Source: an uncultured bacterium
GTDB taxonomy: Bacteria > Verrucomicrobiota > Kiritimatiellia > PWTM01
Direction: 5' to 3'
Length of the DNA stretch: 64,000 nucleotides
Assembly: GCA_938010045.1 (NCBI GenBank)
Contig: CALLFZ010000007.1
Span: 1 to 64,000, forward strand
Notes under the pieces: model-generated
What the model saw: the letters and a program-made list of their open reading frames with translations, nothing else
What the model was told of the DNA's origin: nothing
Databases searched by the model: none
Shown: piece after piece, positions 36,570 through 45,470 of the stretch
Numbering within the stretch: position 1 is the stretch's first letter
Layout: each line of letters starts with the position of its first letter
Position numbers and translations under genes: made by a program

Positions 36570-37255
36570 CACGCGAGCGGTTCAAGGCGACCCTCCGCGA
36601 GGGTCCATCGGCGGGCCATGCGGGACGCGAGTTCGAGGGAGTGGGTCACGACGACGAGGGCGAATCCGAGCGCCTGGTAGAGATCCAACAACACCTGCGT
36701 GGTGACGAGGGCGGTGGCGCGGTCGAGTGAGCCGGTCGGTTCATCGGCGAGCACGAGGCGCGGGCGGCGCACGAGCGCGCGGGCGAGCGCGACGCGCTGC
36801 TGTTCACCGCCCGAGAGCTGGGCCGGGCGGTGGTGAAGGCGGGACGAGAGACCCACGCGGTCGAGCAGTTCCCGCGCATACTCCTCGGGCGCGGCCCCGC
36901 GCTGGTCAGCGAGCAACGGCAGCAGGACGTTTTCGAGAACGGTCAAATGTGGCATGAGAAGATGTTGCTGAAAGACGAACCCGACCAGCTCGCGGCGTAC
37001 TCTGGCCAGCTTCGTGTCATCGGCTTCTGCGAGATTGACGCCGCCGAGCCGCACAGCCCCCGAGGTCGGGATATCGAGAGCACCGGCGAGGTTCAGCAGC
37101 GTGCTCTTGCCCGAGCCGGAGGGGCCGACGATCGCGGCCGACTCGCCATCGTTGAGTTGCCACGTCACGCCGCGGAGCACCTCGACGGGCGGCCCGCCTT
37201 CGGGGCCGGGGTAGGTCTTGGTGACGTTGAGCATGTCCAGCAGGGGAGTCGTCAT
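36569..37255 (-). CDS. LolD/MacB-type ABC transporter ATPase
   Basis: 228 aa, ATG at 37255 overlapping the glycosyltransferase stop. Walker [10 protein letters not shown] (near residue 45), Q-loop VFQQHLLMP, signature LSGGEQQR and Walker [13 protein letters not shown], then His in VVTHS. The [16 protein letters not shown] and [14 protein letters not shown] phrasing is diagnostic of the LolD/MacB-like group that partners with FtsX-type permeases. The permease follows immediately. It powers mechanotransmission to the periplasm rather than substrate passage. Confidence 0.95.
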   Translation of the reverse strand: MTTPLLDMLNVTKTYPGPEGGPPVEVLRGVTWQLNDGESAAIVGPSGSGKSTLLNLAGALDIPTSGAVRLGGVNLAEADDTKLARVRRELVGFVFQQHLLMPHLTVLENVLLPLLADQRGAAPEEYARELLDRVGLSSRLHHRPAQLSGGEQQRVALARALVRRPRLVLADEPTGSLDRATALVTTQVLLDLYQALGFALVVVTHSLELASRMARRWTLAEGRLEPLA

Positions 37256-38556
37256 ATGTTCGATGCGACGGTATGAGGGCGGACCGAGTCCAGAACACGC
37301 AGCCAGCGAGCGGCGATGACCGAAGACGAGAACTCGCGGATCACCACTTCGCGGCCGTGGGCCCCCCGCTCACGCAGTCGGGCGGGGTCGGCGAGCGCCG
37401 CCCGCAGGGTTTCGAGCAGGGCGCGGGGATCTGAGGGGTCGTAGAGCCAGCCGCCGCCGGTGAGCCGGACAATCTCGCCAAAGGCGCCGCGGTCCGGCTG
37501 GACGACGGGCACCCCGGCGGCGAGGGCTTCGAGCAGTTGGAGGCCGCCGCCGTCCTCGATGTGCGAGGGCACGCAGAGCAGCGAAATGGATAAGTGGAAG
37601 TCGGCGGTGTGGGTGGGATCGAATTCGGTTTCGAAGTTGGCGTCGGACAGATCGCCCGAGGCGGCGAGGCGACGGCGCCATCGGCGCAGCACGGCCCGGT
37701 CGGGTGGGAGCGCGCCGCCCACCGCGCGCAAGCGGAGGCGATGAAGGGTCGGGTCGCGCCGCAGTTCAAGCCACGCCCGAAGGACGTCCTCCAGACCGAG
37801 CGCCGCACAAAGGCGCGCTCGAAAGCCGATGGTCGGAACGGAGGGTCGCGGCGCCGGCTCGGCGGGGGCTTCGACGGGCGGACCGATCACCTCGATTTGG
37901 CCGGAGGCCAGGCCGAGGCGCGGGGCAAACCGGGCGGCGTAGGCGCGCGTGACCGCGACAAAGCCAGCGATATCGCGCGCGCGATCCCGCAGTTCGGCCT
38001 CCACTGCCGCCCGGTGGGAGGGCGGCAGAGCGTCGAGCCAGACATCCTCGTCCTGCAGCAGGCAGAGGACCGGCGCGTGGAGTTCCGTCCGTAGGCGGCG
38101 TGCAAGGCCGACGAGCAGCGCGTTGGACAGAACGATGGCATCGGGCGGGCCGTCGTTCCGGAACCACTCGATGAGACGATCGAGTTCGGCGGCTTGGCGG
38201 CCCGTTTCGCCGCGCAGCATCGAAAGGGTCATGGGCCCAAGCCGACGGGGGTCCACGCGGCCGGCCCGCCGAGCGGCGAGCTGAAGACCTGCGGGAGCGT
38301 CGAGCCACGCGGCCAGACGGGGCCATCGGCGGGCAAAGTCGGGCGCCCATTGTTCTAAGGCGATGCGGATGGCACCGAACTGCAGGGGGGCTTGACGCAC
38401 CGCCGCGGCGGTGGGATCGGTGACCGGGAAGTAGAGCGGCACCATCACGGCGTCGGCGCCGGCGGCGCGGAGCGCCCGGGCGAGCGCGAGATCCCGGTGA
38501 CAGTTTTGGCAGTAGAACTGCCCGCCGGATCCCGCCGTCACGATCGCGATCTTCAC
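37252..38556 (-). CDS. GT-B glycosyltransferase (GT4-like) with N-terminal CxxC motif
   Basis: 434 aa, GTG at 38556 (VKIAIVTAG). It belongs to the GT4-like group that opens with AGSGGQFYCQNCHRDLALAR; the YCxxC pair is a familiar but unexplained feature of this family. The C-terminal donor domain contains LSISLLCVPSHIEDGGGLQL, matching the EX7E-type retaining enzymes, and a QPDRGAFGEIVRLTGGGWLY segment. It precedes an LolD-like ATPase and an FtsX-like permease, with stop/start overlaps. The order glycosyltransferase, ATPase, permease recurs in other PVC and acidobacterial genomes as I recall, suggesting a shared envelope-glycolipid task. Acceptor unknown. Confidence 0.8.
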   Translation of the reverse strand: MKIAIVTAGSGGQFYCQNCHRDLALARALRAAGADAVMVPLYFPVTDPTAAAVRQAPLQFGAIRIALEQWAPDFARRWPRLAAWLDAPAGLQLAARRAGRVDPRRLGPMTLSMLRGETGRQAAELDRLIEWFRNDGPPDAIVLSNALLVGLARRLRTELHAPVLCLLQDEDVWLDALPPSHRAAVEAELRDRARDIAGFVAVTRAYAARFAPRLGLASGQIEVIGPPVEAPAEPAPRPSVPTIGFRARLCAALGLEDVLRAWLELRRDPTLHRLRLRAVGGALPPDRAVLRRWRRRLAASGDLSDANFETEFDPTHTADFHLSISLLCVPSHIEDGGGLQLLEALAAGVPVVQPDRGAFGEIVRLTGGGWLYDPSDPRALLETLRAALADPARLRERGAHGREVVIREFSSSVIAARWLRVLDSVRPHTVASNI

Positions 38557-38668
38557 GCCGGCATCGTAGTGCGCGCGCGGCGGAGCCGCAATGTTCGATG
38601 TGCGGCGTAGGTGAGTGGAGATCGGCCTCGCGATGCACCACGGCAGGGTGCCGTTTGCCCAGGGCGGA

Positions 38669-40081
38669 TTAGCCGCGGCGGATGAGCCGGGCGGCGTAGG
38701 CGCCGTCGGTGGAGGTGTCGGTGGGCACCAGCAGGCGTTCGGCCGCCAGCGTGAACTCGGGGTGCCGCTCGAGAAACGCCGCGACTTGGCGGGTATTTTC
38801 CTCGGGCTCGAGGCTGCAGGTGCTGTAGACGAGACGGCCGCCCGGACGCACGCGGGGCGCGAGGGCATCGAGCAGCGCGGCCTGAACGCGGGTGAGCCGC
38901 TGGAGGCGTCCGAGCGAGAACGACCACCGGACGTCGGGTCGGCGGCGGATGACGCCGGTGTTGGTGCACGGGACGTCGAGCAGGATCGCGTCGAACATCG
39001 CGGGCTGCTCCGGAGTGGGTGTCCAGTGGGCCGCGTCCGCCTGGACCATTTCGATGTGATCGAGCTTCAAACGATGCAGGTTGTCGCGGAGGCGGGCGAG
39101 CCGGTCGGCGTGCACGTCGCAGGCCAAGAGGCGGCCGCGGCCGCCCATGGCTTCGGCGAGCATCGCGGTTTTTCCGCCGGGCGCCGCGCAGGCGTCGAGC
39201 ACGAGTTCACCGGGACGTGGGTCGAGCATCGCTGGCGCGATCGTGGTGGAGGGATCCTGAATGTACAGGAGGCCGGCCTCGAACCCGGGCAAGGCTGTCG
39301 GCCGCACGCCGTGGGCGAGCGCAATGAAGCGCTCCGGCGCATACGGGTGGGGTTCGGCCGCGAGGCCGTGTTCTCGCAGATTCGCGAGGTACTCTTGCAC
39401 AGCGGGGGCGCCCGGGCGGAGGCGCACGCAGACCTGCGCAGGCTGGTTGTTCCATTCACACAATCGGTGCGCGCGCAGCGCGCCCAGTTCGCGTTCCCAG
39501 CGCTCGATCAGAATCGGCGGGTGGGAGAGCCGCACCGAGGGCGGCATGCGGCGCATTCGCAGCAGAATCTCGTTGCGGTTGGCCTGCGCGCGACGGAGTA
39601 CCGCGTTGATGAGGCGGGCGGCCCATCCCACGCCGAGCGCGCGCGCGGCCTCCACTGTCTCGTACACGGCGGCGTGATCCGGGATTTTCTCCATGAACAA
39701 GAGCTGAACAAGACCGAGGTGCAGCAGCGCACGCACGGGCGAGGTCGGGCGTTCTCTCAAATGGCCACGGAGGATCCAGTCGAGCGTTTCGCGTCGGCGG
39801 ACGGCGGCGAAGACGTAGTCCTGAACGTCAGGTCGCCCGGTTGCGACGGTCTCGAGTAGGCGGTCCGGAAACGCGCGGGTTTCAAACCAGCGCGCGAGAA
39901 TGCGCGCCGCGGCCACGCGCGGCGGCTCGGGACCGGCGGTTCGGAGTGTGGGAGGGCGTCCTCGCACGCGCGAGAGTATTCGGCGGGACAGTGGCGGCCG
40001 CAAGCGGATCCGTGCCCGGAACGGATGGCGCCGAGACGAACGCCCGTCGGCCGACCGGGCCGCGACCTTCGATGACTCCAT
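38669..40081 (-). CDS. rsmB: 16S rRNA (cytosine-967-C5) methyltransferase
   Basis: 470 aa from ATG 40081. The first 40-50 residues (Arg-rich, low complexity) may not be translated; the NusB-like domain starts at RVAAARILARWFETRAF near residue 55, and a GTG around 39970 could be the real start. The methyltransferase half has SAM-binding DACAAPGGKTAMLAEA, the nucleophile region DVPCTNTGVIRRRPDVRW and the catalytic Cys in STCSLEPEEN. It methylates C967 in the small-subunit rRNA. It is upstream of the glycosyltransferase on the same strand with 112 bases between. Confidence 0.9.
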   Translation of the reverse strand: MESSKVAARSADGRSSRRHPFRARIRLRPPLSRRILSRVRGRPPTLRTAGPEPPRVAAARILARWFETRAFPDRLLETVATGRPDVQDYVFAAVRRRETLDWILRGHLRERPTSPVRALLHLGLVQLLFMEKIPDHAAVYETVEAARALGVGWAARLINAVLRRAQANRNEILLRMRRMPPSVRLSHPPILIERWERELGALRAHRLCEWNNQPAQVCVRLRPGAPAVQEYLANLREHGLAAEPHPYAPERFIALAHGVRPTALPGFEAGLLYIQDPSTTIAPAMLDPRPGELVLDACAAPGGKTAMLAEAMGGRGRLLACDVHADRLARLRDNLHRLKLDHIEMVQADAAHWTPTPEQPAMFDAILLDVPCTNTGVIRRRPDVRWSFSLGRLQRLTRVQAALLDALAPRVRPGGRLVYSTCSLEPEENTRQVAAFLERHPEFTLAAERLLVPTDTSTDGAYAARLIRRG

Positions 40082-40247
40082 CGGTGCGTCCGAGTGGGCG
40101 CGAGCGTGTGCAGGGTGGGCGATGGAGGTGGGGCGGCGCCGCAGAACCGAATTGGAGAATCCGTTGGTCCGCTGAGATTCCGCGAGGCGAACGCGGGTAG
40201 AGACGACACGCCGTTTCGGTCGCCGCGCCATCCCGTGGCTTCGCGTG

Positions 40248-40275
40248 TTGACTCATTGCCCGCACAGCTTATATT
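40248..40275 (+). promoter_or_regulatory. Predicted distal promoter of the exported-protein unit
   Basis: TTGACT (40248-40253) and TATATT (40270-40275) are 16 bases apart. Starting here gives a leader of about 130 bases to the ATG at 40415, which includes the GTCCA-N6-TGGAC dyad. Confidence 0.45.
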
Positions 40276-40332
40276 GGGTTGCAACATATGAGCGACGAGA
40301 TTCGCGGCCGCAGGTCAGAAGCATGGTTATGG

Positions 40333-40348
40333 GTCCATGTACGTGGAC
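40333..40348. promoter_or_regulatory. GTCCA-N6-TGGAC dyad upstream of the exported-protein gene
   Basis: GTCCATGTACGTGGAC is an inverted repeat of 5-bp arms with a 6-bp core, 12 bases before the proximal -35 box. It could be a regulator site for the promoter at 40360-40389. Unassigned. Confidence 0.35.
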
Positions 40349-40359
40349 GGCGGAGAGAG

Positions 40360-40389
40360 TTGACACCGAGAAACAGGTGTGGGTAGGAT
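40360..40389 (+). promoter_or_regulatory. Predicted proximal promoter of the exported-protein unit
   Basis: TTGACA (40360-40365) is a perfect -35 box; TAGGAT (40384-40389) follows after 18 bases. The start codon lies 25 bases downstream. This and the distal pair are the strongest promoter-like matches on this strand. Confidence 0.5.
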
Positions 40390-40414
40390 GTAGCCAGAAC
40401 GGGGGTGTGCAGCG

Positions 40415-41065
40415 ATGAACAAATGGTGGGCGATCGCGGCGATGAGCACGGTGCTGGCCATCACGGCGATGGCGCAGACCAACGTGTACAGCAAGAACGC
40501 GGTGGGCGTCATCCGCGTTGACATCCCTGCCAATGCATGGCGCTTGGTCAGTTCTCCGCTTGTTCCGATGGGCGGAACGAATCGGGTGAGCGATGTGCTG
40601 GGGACCAACGACATCCCGAACGGCGCCACGGTGCTGTTTTGGAACGGGCTCCAATATGTAGCGGAGACGTTTTACGCGGGCTTCGGCTGGTACCCGAATA
40701 CAAACACCTTGGCCCGGGGGTATGGATTCTGGTTGCGTGCGCCGAGTGCGTTTTCGCTTTACCTGACGGGGGAGGTGCCCTCGGTCACGAACACGACGGT
40801 CAACCTGGCGCCCGGCTATCAGTTGGTGGCGTTTCCCTATCCCGTGGACGTGCCGATTTCGAACAGCGTTCTGAACGTTGTGGCGTCGAACGGAGACACC
40901 ATTCTGGCGTTCACGGGCAGCAATTACGTGGCGTCGACCTACTACAGCGGTTTCGGTTGGTACCCCGGGGACTTTATGCTGCGAATGGGGCAGGGATACT
41001 GGTATCGGGCCGGTAGCGCAACCGAATGGAACGAGCCGAAAAACACTCACTATACGTATCCATGA
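40415..41065 (+). CDS. Exported protein made of two related repeats, function unknown
   Basis: 216 aa, ATG at 40415. A signal peptide (MNKWWAIAAMSTVLAITAMA) is followed by a twofold repeat of about 70 residues each. Unit 1 (about 40-115) has NGLQYVAETFYAGFGWYPNT and ends GYGFWLRAP; unit 2 (about 130-205) has GSNYVASTYYSGFGWYPGDF and ends GYWYRAG. Shared features are the alternating aromatic (FGWYP) core and a Gly-Tyr-Trp tail. I do not recognise the family, although a beta-rich surface protein is likely. A PEP-CTERM gene with a good ribosome site follows after 44 bases, so both may be co-transcribed. Confidence 0.75.
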   Translation: MNKWWAIAAMSTVLAITAMAQTNVYSKNAVGVIRVDIPANAWRLVSSPLVPMGGTNRVSDVLGTNDIPNGATVLFWNGLQYVAETFYAGFGWYPNTNTLARGYGFWLRAPSAFSLYLTGEVPSVTNTTVNLAPGYQLVAFPYPVDVPISNSVLNVVASNGDTILAFTGSNYVASTYYSGFGWYPGDFMLRMGQGYWYRAGSATEWNEPKNTHYTYP

Positions 41066-41109
41066 GCGGGTTCGCCGGACGGGGCACGTACGTAGTAAGG
41101 AGAACGCGA

Positions 41110-41781
41110 ATGAATCAATTCACACGGTTGGTGCGAAGAGTCGCGATCACACTCGTTTTGGCGGCGGTCGGAACAGCCGCGGCGGGGATCCTGGTGGATT
41201 GGACAACTCCTCCCGTGCCTCCGAATGCGCCGAAATTCTATCAGCACGACGGTGTCTCGCTATTGCCGGACGCCTCGTTGTTTCTCGCCTTCTGGTCTCC
41301 TGACCTGACGATTGGCTTCAATCCGACAGCGCCAGGGTCTCCGACGGGCGGCGATGTGTTTTTGGGCGCGCGTTCGACGCACGGTCCGGTGGCTCCGCCG
41401 ATTCCGTTCAATGGCCAGATCGTCGGGTATGGGGCGGGAGATTATTTTGTCGAAAGCTCGTACAGTCTGCCGCCCGACGCGTTCGTGGGTGGCTATGTCT
41501 ACATTGTTTTCTTTGAGTTCCCGTTCTCGTCCTACACAACGCCGTCATCGATTCCACTCGGTACGTTCTATGGGATTGCTCCCGTGGTCCCGTATGGGCC
41601 GTTGAGCGATGCTGACCCCAGCAATGCCCCGCCGCCGCCGCCGCAGGTTGTGGACTACGGACCTGGAACGTTCATCGCATCCTATGTCATTCCTGAGCCG
41701 GCGACGGCTCTGATCACGTTGGTGGGCGCAGCGTCGGCGATCTGGATTCGCAGGCGCCGCCGGGAGAAGGGCGCCGAGTAA
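41110..41781 (+). CDS. PEP-CTERM sorted exported protein
   Basis: 223 aa, ATG at 41110 with AAGGAG seven bases upstream. A signal peptide (residues 1-25) and a C-terminal sorting tail are clear: VIPEPATALITLVGAASAIW followed by IRRRRR, i.e. PEP motif, hydrophobic helix and basic end. PEP-CTERM proteins are handled by exosortase in Gram-negative bacteria that make extracellular polysaccharide. The mature part (about 190 aa) contains Pro-rich strands and no recognised domain. An exosortase gene is not in the window. It is next to the two-repeat protein; the pair may form a surface structure. Confidence 0.85.
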   Translation: MNQFTRLVRRVAITLVLAAVGTAAAGILVDWTTPPVPPNAPKFYQHDGVSLLPDASLFLAFWSPDLTIGFNPTAPGSPTGGDVFLGARSTHGPVAPPIPFNGQIVGYGAGDYFVESSYSLPPDAFVGGYVYIVFFEFPFSSYTTPSSIPLGTFYGIAPVVPYGPLSDADPSNAPPPPPQVVDYGPGTFIASYVIPEPATALITLVGAASAIWIRRRRREKGAE

Positions 41782-41829
41782 TCGGCGAGTGTCGTCGGCG
41801 ACGGACGGGATGTTCGGACCCCGGTGGGC

Positions 41830-43425
41830 TCAACCGCCGGGGTTCGTGTTGTGGGCGGCGTTCGCTTGCGCCGCCGCGTCCAGCACGTGCTCGAGCGCGT
41901 CGGCCGTGAGGGGCTTTCTCAGATACGCGAGTGCACCGGCGCGGCGGCCCTCCGTGATGCGCGCCAGGTCGGCGAATCCTCCCATGAGTGCGACGGGACA
42001 CTGACCGCCCAGCTCGACGATCTGGCGCAGGAGGTCGACTCCATCGGTCGGTTCTCCGAGCACGAGATCGGCCAGCACAAGGTCGTAGGGGGTGTGGCGG
42101 CTGCAGTTCTCGCTGATCTTGTCGAGTGCGTCGGCCGACGACGAGGCTTCATCGGATTCACAGTTGAGTGAGCGAAGCAACTCCACCGCGTGACGCCGGT
42201 GATGGGGGGCATCGTCCACGACCAGCACACGGCGCCGCGGACGCGCGGCCGACGCGGTTGAGCCCGAGCCCGTGGCGGCCGAGGTGGAGGCTGCCGGCCA
42301 TGCGCGGGGGAAGAGAAGCCGGATTTCCGTGCCGGCGGGCGACGGCGTCGAACGAACGAGGGAAAGGCCGCGGTGCGCCCGCATGCACAGAAGGACGCGC
42401 ATCAGCGCCAGACCGTCGCCGGACACGATCGAGCTCACCGCGTAGGGTTCGAAGATGTGATCCATCTCCTCGTCGGTCAGCCGCGCGGTGGTGTGCAGAC
42501 GGATCACGCCGTAGGTGCCGCTCACCCCTTGGACGAGATGGCCCCAGGGGTCCACGTGCTCCTCTTCGCGCAATTCGACGGTGAGCCGTCCGCCCGAGGT
42601 CAGTGCGCGGATCATGGCCGCCACCAATGGGCCGATCGCGGTGCGCACGGTGGCCGGGTCGCCGGTGGCCGGGAGGGGCGACGATCCGCGGTCCACCTCG
42701 ACAATGACATCAGGTCGGGCGGCGCGAAGATCATGAATGATCGGGGAATCGAGGGCGGCCCCGACGGCGTCTCGCAGGTCGAATAGCTCCGCCGAATCCC
42801 GCGGGGACTGGCACAGTGCCCGAAGCGTGCGCAAACGATCGAGACCGCGATCGAGGGCTTCGCGCTGCTCGGGCGGCCAACTGCGCACCAGATCGGTCGG
42901 CAGATTCGCGAGGAGACGGAGCAGTGGATCCAGCTCCGCGCCCAGCCCACGGACGAGCCGGTGGGCCACCTCGAATCGCTCGGCGCGGACGGCGCGAGTT
43001 TCTCGGAGGGTCGCATCCTGGCGTGCGAGCTCCCGTTCCGCCGCGAGCCGGTCCCGCAACCGGCGCGCCGCGATGGCCGCATCGAGCCGGCGCGCGATGT
43101 CCTCGGGGCGGGCCGGTTTCTGCAGGTAGTCGGCGGCACCATCGCGCAGCGCCTGCACAGCATTCGCGGCCGTGCCATGGCCCGTCAGGATGAGAACCGG
43201 CACGCTGGGATGCCGCTCGCGGACTCGGCGCAGAAGCTCCAGACCATCCATCTCGCCGAGCACCATATCGGCGAGCACCGCATCGGGCGTTTCGCGCTCC
43301 ATCTGTTCGAGGGCGGCGGCGCCGGACGCTGCCCCGGTGACCTGATAGCCGAGATCCTCGAGGCTGGCCGCAAGGCCGGTCAGCACGAGTTCGTCGTCGT
43401 CCACGATGAGAATGCGCGTTGTCAT
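41830..43425 (-). CDS. REC - kinase-like - REC response-regulator protein without phospho-acceptor histidine
   Basis: 531 aa, ATG at 43425 overlapping the kinase stop. Residues 1-125 form a receiver (Asp53 in VLADMVLGEMDG). Residues about 140-390 form a helical dimerisation segment and an ATPase-like domain. The usual H-box GLAHEINNPL reads GLGAELDPLL, with Ala163 in place of His, and the G-boxes are weak (IFEPYAVSSIVSGDGLAL). Residues about 405-531 form a second receiver (Asp453 in LADLVLGEPTDG). So it probably accepts phosphate from the kinase and binds no output DNA domain. It may be a phosphate sink or regulate the kinase by mimicry. Function inferred from architecture only. Confidence 0.85.
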   Translation of the reverse strand: MTTRILIVDDDELVLTGLAASLEDLGYQVTGAASGAAALEQMERETPDAVLADMVLGEMDGLELLRRVRERHPSVPVLILTGHGTAANAVQALRDGAADYLQKPARPEDIARRLDAAIAARRLRDRLAAERELARQDATLRETRAVRAERFEVAHRLVRGLGAELDPLLRLLANLPTDLVRSWPPEQREALDRGLDRLRTLRALCQSPRDSAELFDLRDAVGAALDSPIIHDLRAARPDVIVEVDRGSSPLPATGDPATVRTAIGPLVAAMIRALTSGGRLTVELREEEHVDPWGHLVQGVSGTYGVIRLHTTARLTDEEMDHIFEPYAVSSIVSGDGLALMRVLLCMRAHRGLSLVRSTPSPAGTEIRLLFPRAWPAASTSAATGSGSTASAARPRRRVLVVDDAPHHRRHAVELLRSLNCESDEASSSADALDKISENCSRHTPYDLVLADLVLGEPTDGVDLLRQIVELGGQCPVALMGGFADLARITEGRRAGALAYLRKPLTADALEHVLDAAAQANAAHNTNPGG

Positions 43426-45470
43426 GGGCGATCGGCCTTGTCGGCTGCCAGTGGCAGCTCGAGGATGAACGTTGTGCCCTCACCGACGCGGCTTCGAACC
43501 TCGATGTGGCCGTGGCGCTGCCGCACGAGCGACTCCGCAACGGTTAGGCCCAGTCCGGTGCCCTTGCCGCCCTTGGTCGTGAAAAACGGCGTGAAGATGC
43601 GCGGGAGCAGCTCGTCGGGGATCCCGATCCCGGTATCGCTGATGCGGAGGGCGACGCGGCCTTCGTGGGTCTCTGCGGCGATGGTGACCGACCCTCCGTC
43701 GGGCATCGCATCGCGCGCGTTCATCAGAAGATTGAGCAGAATCTGGATCAATTCGCGTCCGGGCATAGCGAGCCGCACATGCAGTTCCCGCGCGTCAACC
43801 TGAAGGGCGATGCCGCGGCGCTGGAACTGATGTGCGAGGAGATCGCGTACGAATGCGATCGCGTCGCCCAGCACACAGCTTTCGTTCGACGCCTCCGACG
43901 GTCCTCCGAGACACAGCAGCTCCCGCACCAGCGAGGCGATCGTCTCAATGCCCCGCTCGATCATTTCGAGGTTCTTTGCTCGCGGGAAGTCGGCCGGCAG
44001 GGCATGGCGAACCGCGTCGAGGTGGCTGAGCATCCCTTGGAGCGGATTGCTGATTTCGTGCGCGAGGCCCGCGGCGAGGACGCCGAGCGAACTGAGCCGA
44101 TCGGCGCGTTCGAGCGCTTCCCGCTGGCGCGCCTGCATCGCCTCGAGCTCGGCTTTCAACTGCGCCTCGCGCGCCTCGCGCGACTCGGTGACGTCCTTGA
44201 CCATCCCGTCATACCCGATCAGACGGCCGTCGGCGTCGCGTCGCGCCGCCACGTGGCTGCGCACCCACCGGATCGATCCGTCCTTGCGGCGCAGCCGATG
44301 CTCGATGGGCTCCGCCGATCCGGTCGCAAGCACCTGCGCCGACTGGCGGCGGACGAGGTCGCGGTCCTCGGGGGGAACCATTTCGATCCACAGATACCGA
44401 TCCGCGGCATATTCCTCCGGCGTGTACCCGGTGACGGCCTCGCAACCCGGTCCGTGGTGCGTGGCGACCGGCTGACCGTTCCGCAGTTCGACGGTGTAGA
44501 CGTAGTCGGTGACGCTCTCGAGAAGCCGTTTGTACCGCTGTTCGCTTTCGGACAGCGCAGTTTCGGAGGCTCGGCGCCGTGCGTTCTCCTCACGCAGGCG
44601 GCCGTTCGCGAATTCGAGATCGCGGGTACGCTCAGCGACCATGTCTTCGAGGTGCGCACGGTAGCGCTCGAGCTCCCGCTCGGCCTCGTGGCGCCGAGTG
44701 ACGTCGATCACGATCCCCTGATAGCCGACCAATCGGCCGGACTCGTCGCGGCGGATGAGTCCGCGTTCTTCCACGTAGTACACCTGCCCCGCCGCCGGGA
44801 CAAACCGATACTCGAGCTCATACGTGTCGGCGCCGGACCGCACCGCGGTCGCAAGTTCTTCGCGCACGCGCGCAATGTCCTCCGGATGAATCAACGACGC
44901 ATACGGCGGACGGCCGGCCAGCAGGTCGGCCGGCTCCAGGCCGAAGCGGCGGACGTTGTCGCTGACGTTCAGCACGGGCCAGTCATCGCCCGGTCCCCAC
45001 TCGAACACCACGGCGGGGCTGCGGTTGACGATCGCGATCAGCTCGGCGTAGCGCTGCGCGGTGGCCTGCATTTCGGCTTGGGCACGGCGCTGCGCGGTGA
45101 TGTCGCGCGAGATTCCGAAGGTGCCGATCACGCGACCGTCCGGCGTCAGCAGCGCTCGTTTGACCGTCGACACCCAGGTTTCGCGGCCGTCCGGCCACGT
45201 CTCGCGTTCCTCCTTCCGGATGACGTCGCACTCGCGACGGATCAGCCGTTGCTCGTCCGCGAGGGCTTCGTCCGCGTGAGGTGAGGCAAAAACATCCGCA
45301 TCGGTTCGGCCGATCAGTTCCTCGGGCGAGTCGCGCCCGCACCAGCGCGCCATGCTCCGACTGACGAGCACAAACCGGCTCTCGAGATCCTTGAAGTAAA
45401 TGTTGTCGACCGAGTGTTCGAGCAGCGCCTGTAGGCAGAGGTCGCGGGTGGGGCGGTCAACCGATGTCAT
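43422..45470 (-). CDS. PAS-domain sensor histidine kinase, soluble
   Basis: 682 aa, ATG at 45470 (no clear Shine-Dalgarno). There is no transmembrane segment, so it is cytosolic. Three PAS/PAC modules occupy residues about 10-130, 145-265 and 300-430, with the coiled coil ERELERYRAHLEDMVAERTR between the second and third. The kinase core has His471 in LAAGLAHEISNPLQG, N-box LNLLMNARDAMP, and G-boxes ISDTGIGIPDEL and GGKGTGLGLTV. The dimerisation box is of the NtrB/DctB type. The partner protein immediately follows. The sensed signal is unknown. Confidence 0.93.
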   Translation of the reverse strand: MTSVDRPTRDLCLQALLEHSVDNIYFKDLESRFVLVSRSMARWCGRDSPEELIGRTDADVFASPHADEALADEQRLIRRECDVIRKEERETWPDGRETWVSTVKRALLTPDGRVIGTFGISRDITAQRRAQAEMQATAQRYAELIAIVNRSPAVVFEWGPGDDWPVLNVSDNVRRFGLEPADLLAGRPPYASLIHPEDIARVREELATAVRSGADTYELEYRFVPAAGQVYYVEERGLIRRDESGRLVGYQGIVIDVTRRHEAERELERYRAHLEDMVAERTRDLEFANGRLREENARRRASETALSESEQRYKRLLESVTDYVYTVELRNGQPVATHHGPGCEAVTGYTPEEYAADRYLWIEMVPPEDRDLVRRQSAQVLATGSAEPIEHRLRRKDGSIRWVRSHVAARRDADGRLIGYDGMVKDVTESREAREAQLKAELEAMQARQREALERADRLSSLGVLAAGLAHEISNPLQGMLSHLDAVRHALPADFPRAKNLEMIERGIETIASLVRELLCLGGPSEASNESCVLGDAIAFVRDLLAHQFQRRGIALQVDARELHVRLAMPGRELIQILLNLLMNARDAMPDGGSVTIAAETHEGRVALRISDTGIGIPDELLPRIFTPFFTTKGGKGTGLGLTVAESLVRQRHGHIEVRSRVGEGTTFILELPLAADKADRP

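Larger units (their letters stand above)
40082..40414. other. Divergent upstream region of the exported-protein pair
   Basis: These 333 bases contain two promoter-like pairs (40248-40275, 40360-40389) and a GTCCA-N6-TGGAC dyad (40333-40348) in front of the two exported proteins. A 32-codon frame at 40288 has no ribosome site and is probably not a gene. Confidence 0.5.

Noticed and set aside
40288-40386. 32-codon open frame (MSDEIRGRRS...) before the exported protein
   Set aside because: No ribosome site, no conserved feature; it spans the dyad and the second promoter, so it is more likely leader DNA.
43665-45284. 539-codon plus-strand frame
   Set aside because: Antisense of the PAS histidine kinase; no recognisable domain.
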